From the NCBI GenBank assembly GCA_018716115.1, contig DVKF01000042.1, forward strand, positions 1-33,092: a stretch of 33,092 nt of DNA. Reading direction: 5' to 3'. Below are positions 20,799 to 28,532 of the stretch, one piece after another. The DNA comes from Candidatus Alloscybalousia intestinigallinarum. Its GTDB lineage: Bacteria > Bacillota_I > Bacilli_A > RF39 > UBA660. The position numbers were made by a program, and so were the translations under genes. Each line of letters starts with the position of its first letter. Position 1 is the stretch's first letter. Under the pieces are notes generated by a model. That model did no database searches. It was given only the letters and a program-made list of their open reading frames with translations, and was not told the origin of the DNA.

Positions 20799-23387
20799 AT
20801 GGGAAATGAAACAAAGATTATGATTGAAGAATTAATCGAAAGAGCAAAAGTTGCTCGTCAAGAATACAGTAAGTTGGCACAGGAAGATGTAGATAGAATT
20901 GTCAAACAAATGGCAATGGCTGTCCTTGAGAATCATATGATGCTTGCTAAGTTAGCGGTTGATGAAACGAAACGCGGTATTTATGAAGATAAGATGACAA
21001 AGAATATTTTTGCTTCAGAATATATTTATCACAGTATAAAAGATAGTAAAACGGTGGGAATTATTCAGGATAACGAAGAAGAAGGTTATGCGGAAATTGC
21101 CGAGCCAATTGGGATTATTGCGGGGATTACGCCAGTCACTAATCCAACTTCTACTACTTGTTTTAAATCTTTGATTGCAGCTAAGACTAGAAATGTGATT
21201 ATTTTTGGATTTCATCCTTCAGCTCAAGAGTGTAGTGTCGCAACGGCTAAAATTTTATTAGAAGCAGCGGTTAAAGCGGGAGCGCCTAAGGATTGTATTT
21301 TATGGATCGATAAACCTTCTATTGAGGCAACGAAAATGCTTATGAATCATCCTGATGTAGATTTGATTCTAGCAACTGGTGGAAAGGGCATGGTAAAGAG
21401 TGCTTATTCTTGCGGGAAGCCGGCTTTAGGGGTAGGTCCAGGTAATGTTCCTTGTTATATTCATAAAGATGCCAAGTTAAAAACGAGTGTCAATGATTTA
21501 GTCATGTCTAAATCATTTGATAATGGGATGATTTGTGCTAGTGAACAGGCAGTGATCGTCGACGAAGAAATTCATCAAGAATTTGAAGAATTAATGAAAG
21601 ATGCAGGATGTTATTTTGTCAATGATAAAGAGAAAGAGTTACTTAGTCGTTATATGTTTACTCTTATCGGGGATGAATACGATTTAAATTCAGAAATTGT
21701 TGGTAAAGATCCTTGTGATATCGCAGAAAAGGCTGGTTTTTTAATTCCGTTAGACACTAAGATTATTGTAGTTAGGGAACATGGTATAGGAAAAGAGTTT
21801 CCTTTTTCCAAAGAAAAACTTAGCCCGATATTAACCTATTATCTTGTTTCAGGAGAAGATGAAGGAATATCGTTAAGTGAAAAGTTGATTGAGTTTGGTG
21901 GATTAGGTCATTCCGCCGTTATTCATACCGAAAATCAGGAGACAATTGATCATTTTTCAACGGTGGTGAAAGTGGGGAGAATTATTGTCAATTCTCCGTC
22001 AACGCATGGGGCAATTGGCGATATTTATAATACAAATATGCCGTCGTTAACTTTAGGGTGTGGAACTTTTGGCGGAAATAGTACTACCGATAATGTTTCT
22101 AGTGTCAATTTAATTAACTTGAAAAGAGTGGCTAAACGTCAAGTGAATATGCAGTGGTTTAAAGTTCCTCCTAAGATTTATTTTGAATCAGGGTCAATTA
22201 AATATTTATCTAAGATGTCAGGTATAACCAACGCCTTTATTGTCACTGATTCATCTATGTTAAAATTGGGATATGTTGATAAAGTGATTTATCAATTAGA
22301 AAAACATGCTAATCATATCCATTTTGAAATTTTTAGTGAGGTAGAACCAGATCCTTCTTTCGATACGATTGATCGTGGAGTGAAAGCAATGGGGCACTTT
22401 ACTCCGGATGTGATTATTGCCCTTGGTGGTGGAAGTGTTATCGATGCAGCTAAGGGAATGTGGTTATTTTATGAACATCCTGATGTCGATAAAGAGGGCT
22501 TGAAGTTAAAGTTTTTAGATATTCGAAAGCGAACTTATAAATATCCAAAATTAGGTTTAAAAGCAAAGTTTGTCGCCATTCCTACCACTTCTGGAACAGG
22601 AAGCGAAGTTACTTCTTTTGCTGTTATTACCGATAAAAACAATAACGTGAAATATCCCTTTGCGGATTATGAACTTACTCCTGATGTTGCTATCATTGAT
22701 CCAGATTTTGTTTTAACTTTACCGAAAGTATTAACTGCCGATACGGGAATGGATGTATTCACTCATGCGATTGAAGCTTATGTTTCTAATATGGCAAGTG
22801 ATTATACAGATGGACTTGCTGAAAAAGCTGGTGAACTGATTTATCAATATTTAATTCGTTCCTATGAAGATGGTAGTGATAAAGAAGCTAGAGAGAAAGT
22901 TCATAACGCTAGTTGTATAGCTGGTATGGCTTTTACTAATGCTTTTTTGGGAATCAATCATTCTTTAGCTCATAAATTAGGTGGGGAATTTCATATTTCT
23001 CACGGTAGGTGTAATGCAATTTTGCTTCCTTATGTTATTCGTTATAATGCTAGTAAGCCAACAAAGTTCGTATCTTTTCCAAAGTACGAGTATTATATAG
23101 CGGATCAAAAATACGCTAATTTTGCGAAAAAGATTGGTCTATCTATCTCAGATGTAGAATCAGGAGTAGATGCTCTTATCGATACGGTTAATTATTTGAA
23201 TGAGAAACTAGGTATTCCTAAATCTTTTCAAGAATATGGAATCGATGAAGAAACTTATATGAATAAGTTAGATGTTTTAGCAAATAACGCCTTTGAAGAT
23301 CAGTGTACAACTTCTAATCCTAGGTTGCCTTTAGTTAGTGAGTTAAAGAAAATTTTAATCGATGCTTACTATGGAATTGATGTTTAA
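20799..23387 (+). CDS. adhE: Bifunctional acetaldehyde/alcohol dehydrogenase
   Basis: Converts acetyl-CoA to acetaldehyde and then ethanol with NADH, the main ethanol route in fermenting bacteria. The N-terminal CoA-acylating aldehyde dehydrogenase (about 1-430) has catalytic Cys246 in DNGMICASEQ. A linker leads to the iron-dependent alcohol dehydrogenase (about 455-860), with GGGSVIDAAKG for nucleotide binding and metal-ligand histidines around HAIEAYVS, NHSLAHKLGG and ISHGRCNA. At 862 aa it is close to the usual 860-890. AGGGG precedes ATG 20799. It is monocistronic next to an IS remnant and a large palindrome; no Rex-type operator (TTGTGA half-sites) was recognised. Family assignment is secure. 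Confidence 0.97.
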   Translation: MGNETKIMIEELIERAKVARQEYSKLAQEDVDRIVKQMAMAVLENHMMLAKLAVDETKRGIYEDKMTKNIFASEYIYHSIKDSKTVGIIQDNEEEGYAEIAEPIGIIAGITPVTNPTSTTCFKSLIAAKTRNVIIFGFHPSAQECSVATAKILLEAAVKAGAPKDCILWIDKPSIEATKMLMNHPDVDLILATGGKGMVKSAYSCGKPALGVGPGNVPCYIHKDAKLKTSVNDLVMSKSFDNGMICASEQAVIVDEEIHQEFEELMKDAGCYFVNDKEKELLSRYMFTLIGDEYDLNSEIVGKDPCDIAEKAGFLIPLDTKIIVVREHGIGKEFPFSKEKLSPILTYYLVSGEDEGISLSEKLIEFGGLGHSAVIHTENQETIDHFSTVVKVGRIIVNSPSTHGAIGDIYNTNMPSLTLGCGTFGGNSTTDNVSSVNLINLKRVAKRQVNMQWFKVPPKIYFESGSIKYLSKMSGITNAFIVTDSSMLKLGYVDKVIYQLEKHANHIHFEIFSEVEPDPSFDTIDRGVKAMGHFTPDVIIALGGGSVIDAAKGMWLFYEHPDVDKEGLKLKFLDIRKRTYKYPKLGLKAKFVAIPTTSGTGSEVTSFAVITDKNNNVKYPFADYELTPDVAIIDPDFVLTLPKVLTADTGMDVFTHAIEAYVSNMASDYTDGLAEKAGELIYQYLIRSYEDGSDKEAREKVHNASCIAGMAFTNAFLGINHSLAHKLGGEFHISHGRCNAILLPYVIRYNASKPTKFVSFPKYEYYIADQKYANFAKKIGLSISDVESGVDALIDTVNYLNEKLGIPKSFQEYGIDEETYMNKLDVLANNAFEDQCTTSNPRLPLVSELKKILIDAYYGIDV

Positions 23388-23451
23388 AGGAGATTTATTT
23401 CTTTAATTTGTGAGATTTCTTGATAAACTCATTACTTTTTTCAATTTTTGA

Positions 23452-23480
23452 TTGACAAAATGCTTAAAAATTAGTAAGAT
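23452..23480 (+). promoter_or_regulatory. Promoter of the infC operon
   Basis: TTGACA (23452-23457), 17 bp, TAAGAT (23475-23480). Transcription is predicted from about 23487, giving a structured leader of about 150 nt before infC. Confidence 0.75.
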
Positions 23481-23486
23481 AGTAGA

Positions 23487-23640
23487 GAATTAAAAAGGAA
23501 AGCGATTATTTAATCCACCTGACTAGCGAATAAGCAAGTAGGTAAAAGGCCGAGAAGAAAAGTACAATTTTTGTAATTTTTTCGTAGCTTTTGGGTGGAT
23601 ACTTCGTATCTACCTTTTTAAATTATTGGAGGTGTTTTAT
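23487..23640 (+). promoter_or_regulatory. infC leader with attenuator, L20-leader type
   Basis: The leader has a terminator hairpin (GGTGGATAC at 23594-23602, GTATCTACC at 23606-23614, 3-nt loop) followed by T5. An upstream ATCCACC (23513-23519) is complementary to GGTGGAT in the left arm and can form a competing antiterminator. In Firmicutes infC-rpmI-rplT is controlled by such a leader, bound by L20. Assignment to that family is by position and architecture; no covariance search was done. Confidence 0.7.
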
Positions 23641-24171
23641 ATCGCAAGTAACAAGAACGGTTTGCCCATCAATGAACAAATTAAGGCATCGAACGTATTA
23701 GTAATCGGTCCGAATGGTGAACAAGTTGGTGTTAAACCTTTAAAAGACGCTTTAACATTAGCTAGTTATGCTGGCCTTGATTTAGTTTTGATGAATGCAA
23801 ATAGTAATCCACCAGTTTGTAAAGTGATGGATTATAACAAGTATCGTTATGAGAAACAGAAAAAAGAAAAAGAAGCAAGCAAGAGACAAAAAGCCAACAG
23901 CGCGCAATTAAAGGAGTTTAGATTATCTCCGGTAATCGATGTTGGGGACTTTGAAACTAAGCTTAGAAACGTTAGAAAATATCTTGAAAAAGGGGATAAA
24001 ATCAAATTATCTATTCGTTTTAAGGGTAGACAACTAGCACATACTGAACTTGGTAAAGAAGTACTACAAAAATTTGCAGCTAAACTTGAAGATGTTTCGA
24101 TTATCGATCAACCTGCCAAATTAGATGGTAGAAGCATGACGATGTTATTGGCACCGAAAAAAGAAAAATAG
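23641..24171 (+). CDS. infC: Translation initiation factor IF-3, probable ATC start
   Basis: IF-3 binds the 30S subunit, blocks premature 50S joining and checks the start codon. The N-terminal domain has INEQIKASNVLVIGPNGEQVG and the linker YEKQKKEKEASKRQ. The C-terminal domain contains the conserved FKGRQLAHTELG block. No ATG exists at the N-terminus. TTG 23626 and GTG 23632 lie within or before the Shine-Dalgarno GGAGGTG (23628-23634). ATC 23641 is 6 nt after it and gives a normal N-terminus of 176 aa. Unusual AUU-type starts are known for infC and allow autoregulation, since IF-3 discriminates against them. The rpmI and rplT genes follow in the usual order. Confidence 0.93.
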   Translation: MASNKNGLPINEQIKASNVLVIGPNGEQVGVKPLKDALTLASYAGLDLVLMNANSNPPVCKVMDYNKYRYEKQKKEKEASKRQKANSAQLKEFRLSPVIDVGDFETKLRNVRKYLEKGDKIKLSIRFKGRQLAHTELGKEVLQKFAAKLEDVSIIDQPAKLDGRSMTMLLAPKKEK

Positions 24172-24181
24172 GAGGACATGT

Positions 24182-24370
24182 ATGGGAAAATTAAAAACAC
24201 ATAAAGGAACAAAGAAAGTACTTAATATTAGAAAAAGTGGAACAATTACTATGGGACACCCAGGTAGTAGACATAATACAGGAAGTAAATCAGCAGCATA
24301 TAATAGAAAAGTAAGAAAGAGTGCTCAATTGAGTACTGGGGATAAGAAAAGATTAAAGAACATAATCTAG
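24182..24370 (+). CDS. rpmI: 50S ribosomal protein L35
   Basis: A 62-aa basic ribosomal protein of the large subunit. It has the KLKTHKGTKKV N-terminus and a lysine/arginine-rich body ending KKRLKNII. The usual length is 64-66. AGGAGGA lies before ATG 24182, 10 bp after infC. The gene order infC-rpmI-rplT supports the call. Confidence 0.95.
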   Translation: MGKLKTHKGTKKVLNIRKSGTITMGHPGSRHNTGSKSAAYNRKVRKSAQLSTGDKKRLKNII

Positions 24371-24392
24371 TAGACAATAAGGAGGAAAAAGT

Positions 24393-24977
24393 ATGGCAAG
24401 AGTAAAAAATGGAGCAGTTACAAAAGCTCGTCATAAAAAAGTATTAAAACAAGCTAAAGGTTATTTTGGTAGTAAACATAGATTATATAAGACCGCAAAA
24501 GAACAATTGATGCATTCAGGACAATATGCATTTAGAGATCGTAAACAAAAGAAAAGAGATTTCAGAAAACTTTGGATTACTCGTATCAATGCAGCTTGTC
24601 GCATGAATAATATCAGTTATTCAAGATTTATCGAAGGGCTTACTAAAGCTGGTGTCGAAATCAATAGAAAGATGTTAGCTGAAATTGCAATTAATGATCC
24701 TAAAGCATTTACAGAATTAGTTAATGTTGCTTTAGAAGGCAAAGCTGGTAAAATCACAAAAAATGAGATGGTAAAAGAAGAAGTTACTATCGTAAAAGAA
24801 GAAGCAAAAGAGAAAAAGTCAGAAAAGAAAGAAAAAGCTTCAGCTTCAACGAAAGAAGAAAAACAAGATTACAGTAAGATGACAGTAGCTGAATTAAAAG
24901 AAATCGCTAAAAATAAGGGTATTGAAGGATACACTTCAATGAAAAAAGCAGAATTAGTTGCTGCTTTAGAAAAATAA
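24393..24977 (+). CDS. rplT: 50S ribosomal protein L20 with C-terminal Rho-N/SAP-like extension
   Basis: L20 is an early assembly protein that binds 23S rRNA and represses its own operon. Residues 1-118 match L20 ([47 protein letters not shown]). Normal L20 ends near residue 118; this one has 194. The added part is a Lys/Glu-rich linker (about 125-158) and a 36-residue module ([18 protein letters not shown], then [15 protein letters not shown]) resembling the Rho N-terminal/SAP-type helix-extended-loop-helix that binds nucleic acid. The same module ends S2, encoded by nearly identical DNA. GGAGGAAA precedes ATG 24393. Confidence 0.96.
   Translation: MARVKNGAVTKARHKKVLKQAKGYFGSKHRLYKTAKEQLMHSGQYAFRDRKQKKRDFRKLWITRINAACRMNNISYSRFIEGLTKAGVEINRKMLAEIAINDPKAFTELVNVALEGKAGKITKNEMVKEEVTIVKEEAKEKKSEKKEKASASTKEEKQDYSKMTVAELKEIAKNKGIEGYTSMKKAELVAALEK
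24867..24977 (+). repeat. 111-bp direct repeat, copy A (rplT tail)
   Basis: Matches 25892-26002 at 105 of 111 positions; the last 65 bp including the stop codon (24913-24977) are identical. The flanks after the stop differ at once. It encodes the C-terminal module of L20. Confidence 0.95.
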
Positions 24978-25063
24978 ACATATTAATGAATTGATTTATC
25001 TAGTGCCAATTTTGGTGATAAATTTTAGAAATTAATAGAAGAAAAACGAAAGGATGAAAAATT

Positions 25064-26002
25064 ATGACAGTAGTTTCAATGAATTATTTATTAGAGGCAG
25101 GAGTTCACTTTGGACATCAAAAGAGAAGATGGAATCCGAAGATGAAAGAATATATCTTTACGACACGTGATGATATTTATATTATCGATTTACAAAAGAC
25201 AGTAAAGAAGATTGAAGAAGCTTATAAAGCGCTAAAGGAAATTGTAGAAAATGGTGGCAAAGTATTATTTGTAGGTACAAAGAAACAAGCTCAAGAAGCC
25301 GCTGAAGAAAACGCAGTAAGAACAAATATGTACTTTGTTAATGAAAGATGGTTAGGTGGTACATTAACTAACTTCAAAACGATTCGTAGTCGTGTAAAAC
25401 GTTTAGAAGATATCGAAAAGATGGAAAAAGACGGTGTTTTTGAAGTATTACCTAAAAAAGAAGTTATCCAAATCAAAAAAGAATACGAAAAGTTAAATAA
25501 AAACTTACGTGGTATTCGCGATATGAAAAAGTTACCAGATGCATTAATTATCGTTGATCCTAAGAAGGAAGAAATCGCAATTAAGGAAGCTAGAATTTTA
25601 GGTATTCCTGTATTTGGTGTAGTAGATACAAATTGTGATCCAGATATGACAGATTATCCAATTCCTGGTAATGATGATGCAGTAAGAAGTGTTAAAGTAA
25701 TGATTGGTGCTTTAGCTAATGCTATCGCTGAGGTAAATGGTTGTGAAATGATCGATTACTTAACAGACGAGGATAAGAATAAAGCAAACAAAAAAGAAAA
25801 GAAAGAAAATAAAGATAATAAAGAAGAAACTCCAGTAAAAGAAGAAAAGAAAGTAGAAGAAACAGTTGTTGAAGAGGCAGCTGAAGAAGTAGATTATAGT
25901 AAAAAGACAGTAGCTGAATTAAAAGAAATTGCTAAGGATAAGGGTATTGAAGGATACACTTCAATGAAAAAAGCAGAATTAGTTGCTGCTTTAGAAAAAT
26001 AA
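25064..26002 (+). CDS. rpsB: 30S ribosomal protein S2 with C-terminal Rho-N/SAP-like extension
   Basis: S2 is a late-assembly 30S protein next to S1 or the ribosome-messenger platform. Residues 1-235 are typical ([67 protein letters not shown]). At about 235 it normally ends; here a Lys/Glu-rich linker (about 240-275) leads to the same 36-residue terminal module as L20. The length is 312 aa against about 230-260 usually. A ribosome binding site AAAGGATG lies before ATG 25064. It follows rplT by 86 bp with no convincing terminator or promoter, so it may be expressed from the infC operon. tsf is next, as is universal. Confidence 0.96.
   Translation: MTVVSMNYLLEAGVHFGHQKRRWNPKMKEYIFTTRDDIYIIDLQKTVKKIEEAYKALKEIVENGGKVLFVGTKKQAQEAAEENAVRTNMYFVNERWLGGTLTNFKTIRSRVKRLEDIEKMEKDGVFEVLPKKEVIQIKKEYEKLNKNLRGIRDMKKLPDALIIVDPKKEEIAIKEARILGIPVFGVVDTNCDPDMTDYPIPGNDDAVRSVKVMIGALANAIAEVNGCEMIDYLTDEDKNKANKKEKKENKDNKEETPVKEEKKVEETVVEEAAEEVDYSKKTVAELKEIAKDKGIEGYTSMKKAELVAALEK
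25892..26002 (+). repeat. 111-bp direct repeat, copy B (rpsB tail)
   Basis: Second copy of the module at 24867-24977, offset by exactly 1025 bp. The six differences all lie in the first 46 bp, which suggests recent copying or gene conversion from the 3' side. Confidence 0.95.
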
Positions 26003-26023
26003 TTTACGAGGAGGATATATTAT

Positions 26024-26899
26024 ATGTTTAGCGCAAGCGATGTAAAAGAATTAAGAGAAAAAACTGGTGCTGGAATGATGGATTGTAAAAAAGCTTTACA
26101 GGCATCAAACGGCGACATGGCAAAAGCTAGCGAATGGTTAAGAGAAAATGGAATTGCTAAAGCAGAAAAGAAATCGTCTAGAATTGCTGCTGAGGGTACA
26201 ACAAGTATTGTAGTAGATGGAAATAAGGCAGTTATTTTAGAAGTTAATTCTGAAACTGATTTCGTGGCTAAGAATCCAGAATTTCAAGCTTTTGTTGATA
26301 AATTAACGAATATTATTTTAACTCATGATGTAACGACTATGGACGAAGCACTTGCTTTATCTGTAGATGGTGAAACAGTTCAAGAGATGGTAGCTAGTAT
26401 CATTGCTAAGATTGGCGAAAAGATCAGTTTTAGAAGATTTGAAAAACTTACTAAGAGTGATAGCCAAGTATTTGGCGCTTACTCTCATATGGGTGGAAGA
26501 ATTGGTGCTTTAGTTTTACTTGAAGGCGCAAATAGTCAAGTAGCTAAAGATGTAGCTATGCATGTTGCTGCAATGAATCCAACTTATCTAAATGCTAGCG
26601 AAGTACCAGCTGATGTATTAGAACATGAAAAACAAATCATGAGAGAAGAGTTACTTAACGAAGGAAAACCTGCTGATAAGATTGATAATATTTTAGTTGG
26701 TAAAGTGAATAAGTATTATTCAGAAATCTGCTTAGAAGATCAAATCTTTATCAAAGCCGAGAATAAAGAAAGTGTTGGTAAATACGTTAAAGCGAATGGT
26801 GGTACTATTTTAAAAATGGTTCGTTATGAAGTAGGAGAAGGAATCGAAAAGAAACAAGAAAACTTTGCTGAAGAAGTAATGAATCAAATTAAAGGATAG
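26024..26899 (+). CDS. tsf: Elongation factor Ts
   Basis: Nucleotide exchange factor that releases GDP from EF-Tu. The UBA-like N-terminus contains VKELREKTGAGMMDCKKAL, and the core has the TDFVAKN element of the EF-Tu contact (in VNSETDFVAKNPEF). The C-terminal dimerisation region and the final EEVMNQIKG follow. The 291-aa length is typical. GAGGAGGA precedes ATG 26024, 21 bp after rpsB, forming the usual rpsB-tsf pair. A strong palindromic terminator follows, and pyrH, its usual downstream partner, is absent. Confidence 0.97.
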   Translation: MFSASDVKELREKTGAGMMDCKKALQASNGDMAKASEWLRENGIAKAEKKSSRIAAEGTTSIVVDGNKAVILEVNSETDFVAKNPEFQAFVDKLTNIILTHDVTTMDEALALSVDGETVQEMVASIIAKIGEKISFRRFEKLTKSDSQVFGAYSHMGGRIGALVLLEGANSQVAKDVAMHVAAMNPTYLNASEVPADVLEHEKQIMREELLNEGKPADKIDNILVGKVNKYYSEICLEDQIFIKAENKESVGKYVKANGGTILKMVRYEVGEGIEKKQENFAEEVMNQIKG

Positions 26900-26917
26900 T
26901 CTTCCAAATAAGTTGTC

Positions 26918-26945
26918 AAAATACGAGAAATTTCTCGTATTTTTT
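26918..26945 (+). terminator. Terminator of rpsB-tsf
   Basis: A perfect 26-bp palindrome (26918-26943, halves of 13) forms a stem whose tip must open as the loop, followed by T-run 26941-26945. Confidence 0.88.
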
Positions 26946-26966
26946 CGTGATTTTTAGAAGAAGATA

Positions 26967-26995
26967 TTTTCAATTTTTAAAATGTAGCTTATAAT
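26967..26995 (+). promoter_or_regulatory. Promoter of frr
   Basis: TTTTCA (26967-26972), 17 bp, TATAAT (26990-26995). The start site near 27002 is immediately before the AAGGAGAG ribosome binding site. Confidence 0.6.
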
Positions 26996-27020
26996 AATGA
27001 TTAAGGAGAGAAAAGTAAAT

Positions 27021-27566
27021 ATGGATAATTTAGTTATATTAGAAGCAGAAGAAAAATTTCAAAAAGCAATTGAAAACTTAGAAAAGCGGTTTACGACCGT
27101 TAGAGCGGGGCGAGCTAATCCCAGTAGTTTGGACGGAGTACATGTTGAGTACTATGGAACGCCAACGCCATTAAAACAATTAGCTACAATTTCAGTGCCT
27201 GAAGCTAGACAATTGTTGATTAAACCATTTGATCGTAGTTGTTTAGGAGCAATCGAAAAGGCAATTTTTGAATCTAATTTAGGGTATACGCCAAATAATG
27301 ATGGAGAGACGATTCGTATTATTATTCCAGCATTAACCGAAGAAAGACGTAAAGAATTGGTTAAACAAGTAAAAGCGATGGGTGAAGAAGCAAAGATTGC
27401 GATTCGTAATATTCGTCATGATGCCAATGAAGATATTGAGAAAGAAGAAATTTCTGAAGATGAACAGAAAGCGTTAATGAATGATGTTCAAGAACTAGTA
27501 AACAAGTATAATAAGTTGGTAGAAGAAAAGACAAAAGAAAAAGAAGAAGAGTTAATGACGGTTTAG
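27021..27566 (+). CDS. frr: Ribosome recycling factor
   Basis: Splits post-termination ribosomes together with EF-G. The protein has the conserved TVRAGRANPSSLDGVHVEYYG region of domain I/II and the C-terminal helix IRNIRHDANEDIEK. The open frame begins at 26997, but AAGGAGAG (27003-27010) points to ATG 27021, giving 181 aa, close to the usual 185. It has its own promoter instead of following pyrH as in most Firmicutes. Two small hypothetical genes follow closely. Confidence 0.95.
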   Translation: MDNLVILEAEEKFQKAIENLEKRFTTVRAGRANPSSLDGVHVEYYGTPTPLKQLATISVPEARQLLIKPFDRSCLGAIEKAIFESNLGYTPNNDGETIRIIIPALTEERRKELVKQVKAMGEEAKIAIRNIRHDANEDIEKEEISEDEQKALMNDVQELVNKYNKLVEEKTKEKEEELMTV

Positions 27567-27593
27567 GGATAAAGAATAAAAAGGAGTGGAACT

Positions 27594-27839
27594 ATGATAG
27601 ATAAAATTGATAAAATTATGACCTTAGATGATGGTAGTAAATATATGGTAATGGATCAAGGCTATTATGATCATGTTAGTTATTTGTATGTTTCTAAATT
27701 AGATCAAGAAGGAAATTTAACGGATACCTTTTCTATTTTTGAAGAGAAAGATGATTCAGTAACTATAGTGAAAGATAATGAGTTACTCAAAAAGTTAGCA
27801 GAGTTTTTTAAAAAGCGTGCGGAAAAAGAAGTTGAGTAG
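27594..27839 (+). CDS. Small acidic hypothetical protein (DUF1292-like)
   Basis: An 81-aa acidic protein beginning MIDKIDKIMTLDDGSKYMVM. Its pattern of two beta-hairpins (a 'DDGSKYMVMDQG' strand, then YLYVSKLD, then an IFEE strand and a charged C-terminal helix) resembles the DUF1292 group of Firmicutes, for which no function is established; the match is by eye only. AAGGAGTG precedes ATG 27594, 27 bp after frr. The next gene starts 11 bp after its stop. Confidence 0.7.
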   Translation: MIDKIDKIMTLDDGSKYMVMDQGYYDHVSYLYVSKLDQEGNLTDTFSIFEEKDDSVTIVKDNELLKKLAEFFKKRAEKEVE

Positions 27840-27850
27840 GAGGAATTGAC

Positions 27851-28261
27851 ATGGAAGAAAAAAATGGTAGAATAGTTGAATTTGTAGAATCTACAGAAAT
27901 TCAAAAACAGCAAAAAAAGAACAAAAGAAATTTAAGAATCATGATTGCTTCTTTAATTCTAGCTGGTAGTATTGGTTATGGGGTAATGAATTTGTCTCAA
28001 AGTAATCCTCGAAAAGAGACCATATCTACTTTGACAGATATGGGAATGTCTGAGGAAGAAGCATTAGAAAAAGTTCGTGCCGCAGAAGAAAAGGCAGCAC
28101 AAGAACACGGTGCAATTACTCAGGAGCAGGAACAAGTTTATGTTGCGGATGAACGTCAACAGTTTTTAGATAAAATCAATCAGAAAATTACAGAGATGAA
28201 TCAAATGCTTGATAATACTGATGTTAATGAACAATCTGTTAGCGAAGGCAAAACTCGTTAA
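27851..28261 (+). CDS. Hypothetical single-pass membrane protein
   Basis: A 136-aa protein with a basic N-terminal tail (KQQKKNKRNLR), one membrane helix (about 29-47) and an acidic, helical, probably coiled-coil outer domain (about 60-125, rich in E, A and Q). The TDMGMSEEEALEKVRAAEE stretch resembles a UBA-like or coiled-coil helix. AGGAGGA overlaps the previous stop, so the pair is co-translated. No family recognised; an N-in topology follows from the positive charges. Confidence 0.75.
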   Translation: MEEKNGRIVEFVESTEIQKQQKKNKRNLRIMIASLILAGSIGYGVMNLSQSNPRKETISTLTDMGMSEEEALEKVRAAEEKAAQEHGAITQEQEQVYVADERQQFLDKINQKITEMNQMLDNTDVNEQSVSEGKTR

Positions 28262-28267
28262 AAAAAC

Positions 28268-28296
28268 TTTACACTTTCTATAAATTGCGTTATAAT
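28268..28296 (+). promoter_or_regulatory. Promoter of the Phe T-box operon
   Basis: TTTACA (28268-28273), 17 bp, TATAAT (28291-28296). Transcription should start near 28303, at the beginning of the T-box leader. Confidence 0.8.
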
Positions 28297-28302
28297 CTAC
28301 TC

Positions 28303-28521
28303 ATATTGAGTTTGACAGTGATTAGGAAGTAGTAATAAGTATCTTTATTACTAGAGACCTTGTGGGTGGTGGAAACAAGGAATAAAGACTTATGAATTCG
28401 TCCTAGGAGTCCTTAGTAAAAGCTAAGCGTTACTTCGCGTTAAGAAGAAGAGATATAGTTTTACTATAATTAAGGTGGTACCGCGGTCATTCGCCCTTAG
28501 GGATGAATGATCGCTTTTTTT
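28303..28521 (+). promoter_or_regulatory. T-box leader, Phe-specific
   Basis: A transcriptional riboswitch that reads uncharged tRNA. The T-box core AGGTGGTACCGCGG (within 28472-28486) can pair with the tRNA 3' end. The probable specifier codon is TTC (28397-28399) in the GAATTCGTCC context, matching Phe tRNA and the downstream pheST. The terminator stem (28483-28492 with 28505-28514, one G-U) plus inner CCC/GGG pairing is followed by T7 (28515-28521) and shares bases with the antiterminator. The specifier was assigned by eye. Confidence 0.9.
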
Positions 28522-28532
28522 GGAGGAAAAAT

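Noticed and set aside
24995..25022. Hairpin between rplT and rpsB, possible S2 regulatory structure
   Set aside because: TTTATC/GATAAA and CCA/TGG pair, but a 5-by-1 internal loop and lack of a T-run make it weak.
28503..28532. Upstream start for the hydrolase
   Set aside because: This ATG lies inside the T-box terminator stem, and ATG 28533 has GGAGGA correctly spaced.
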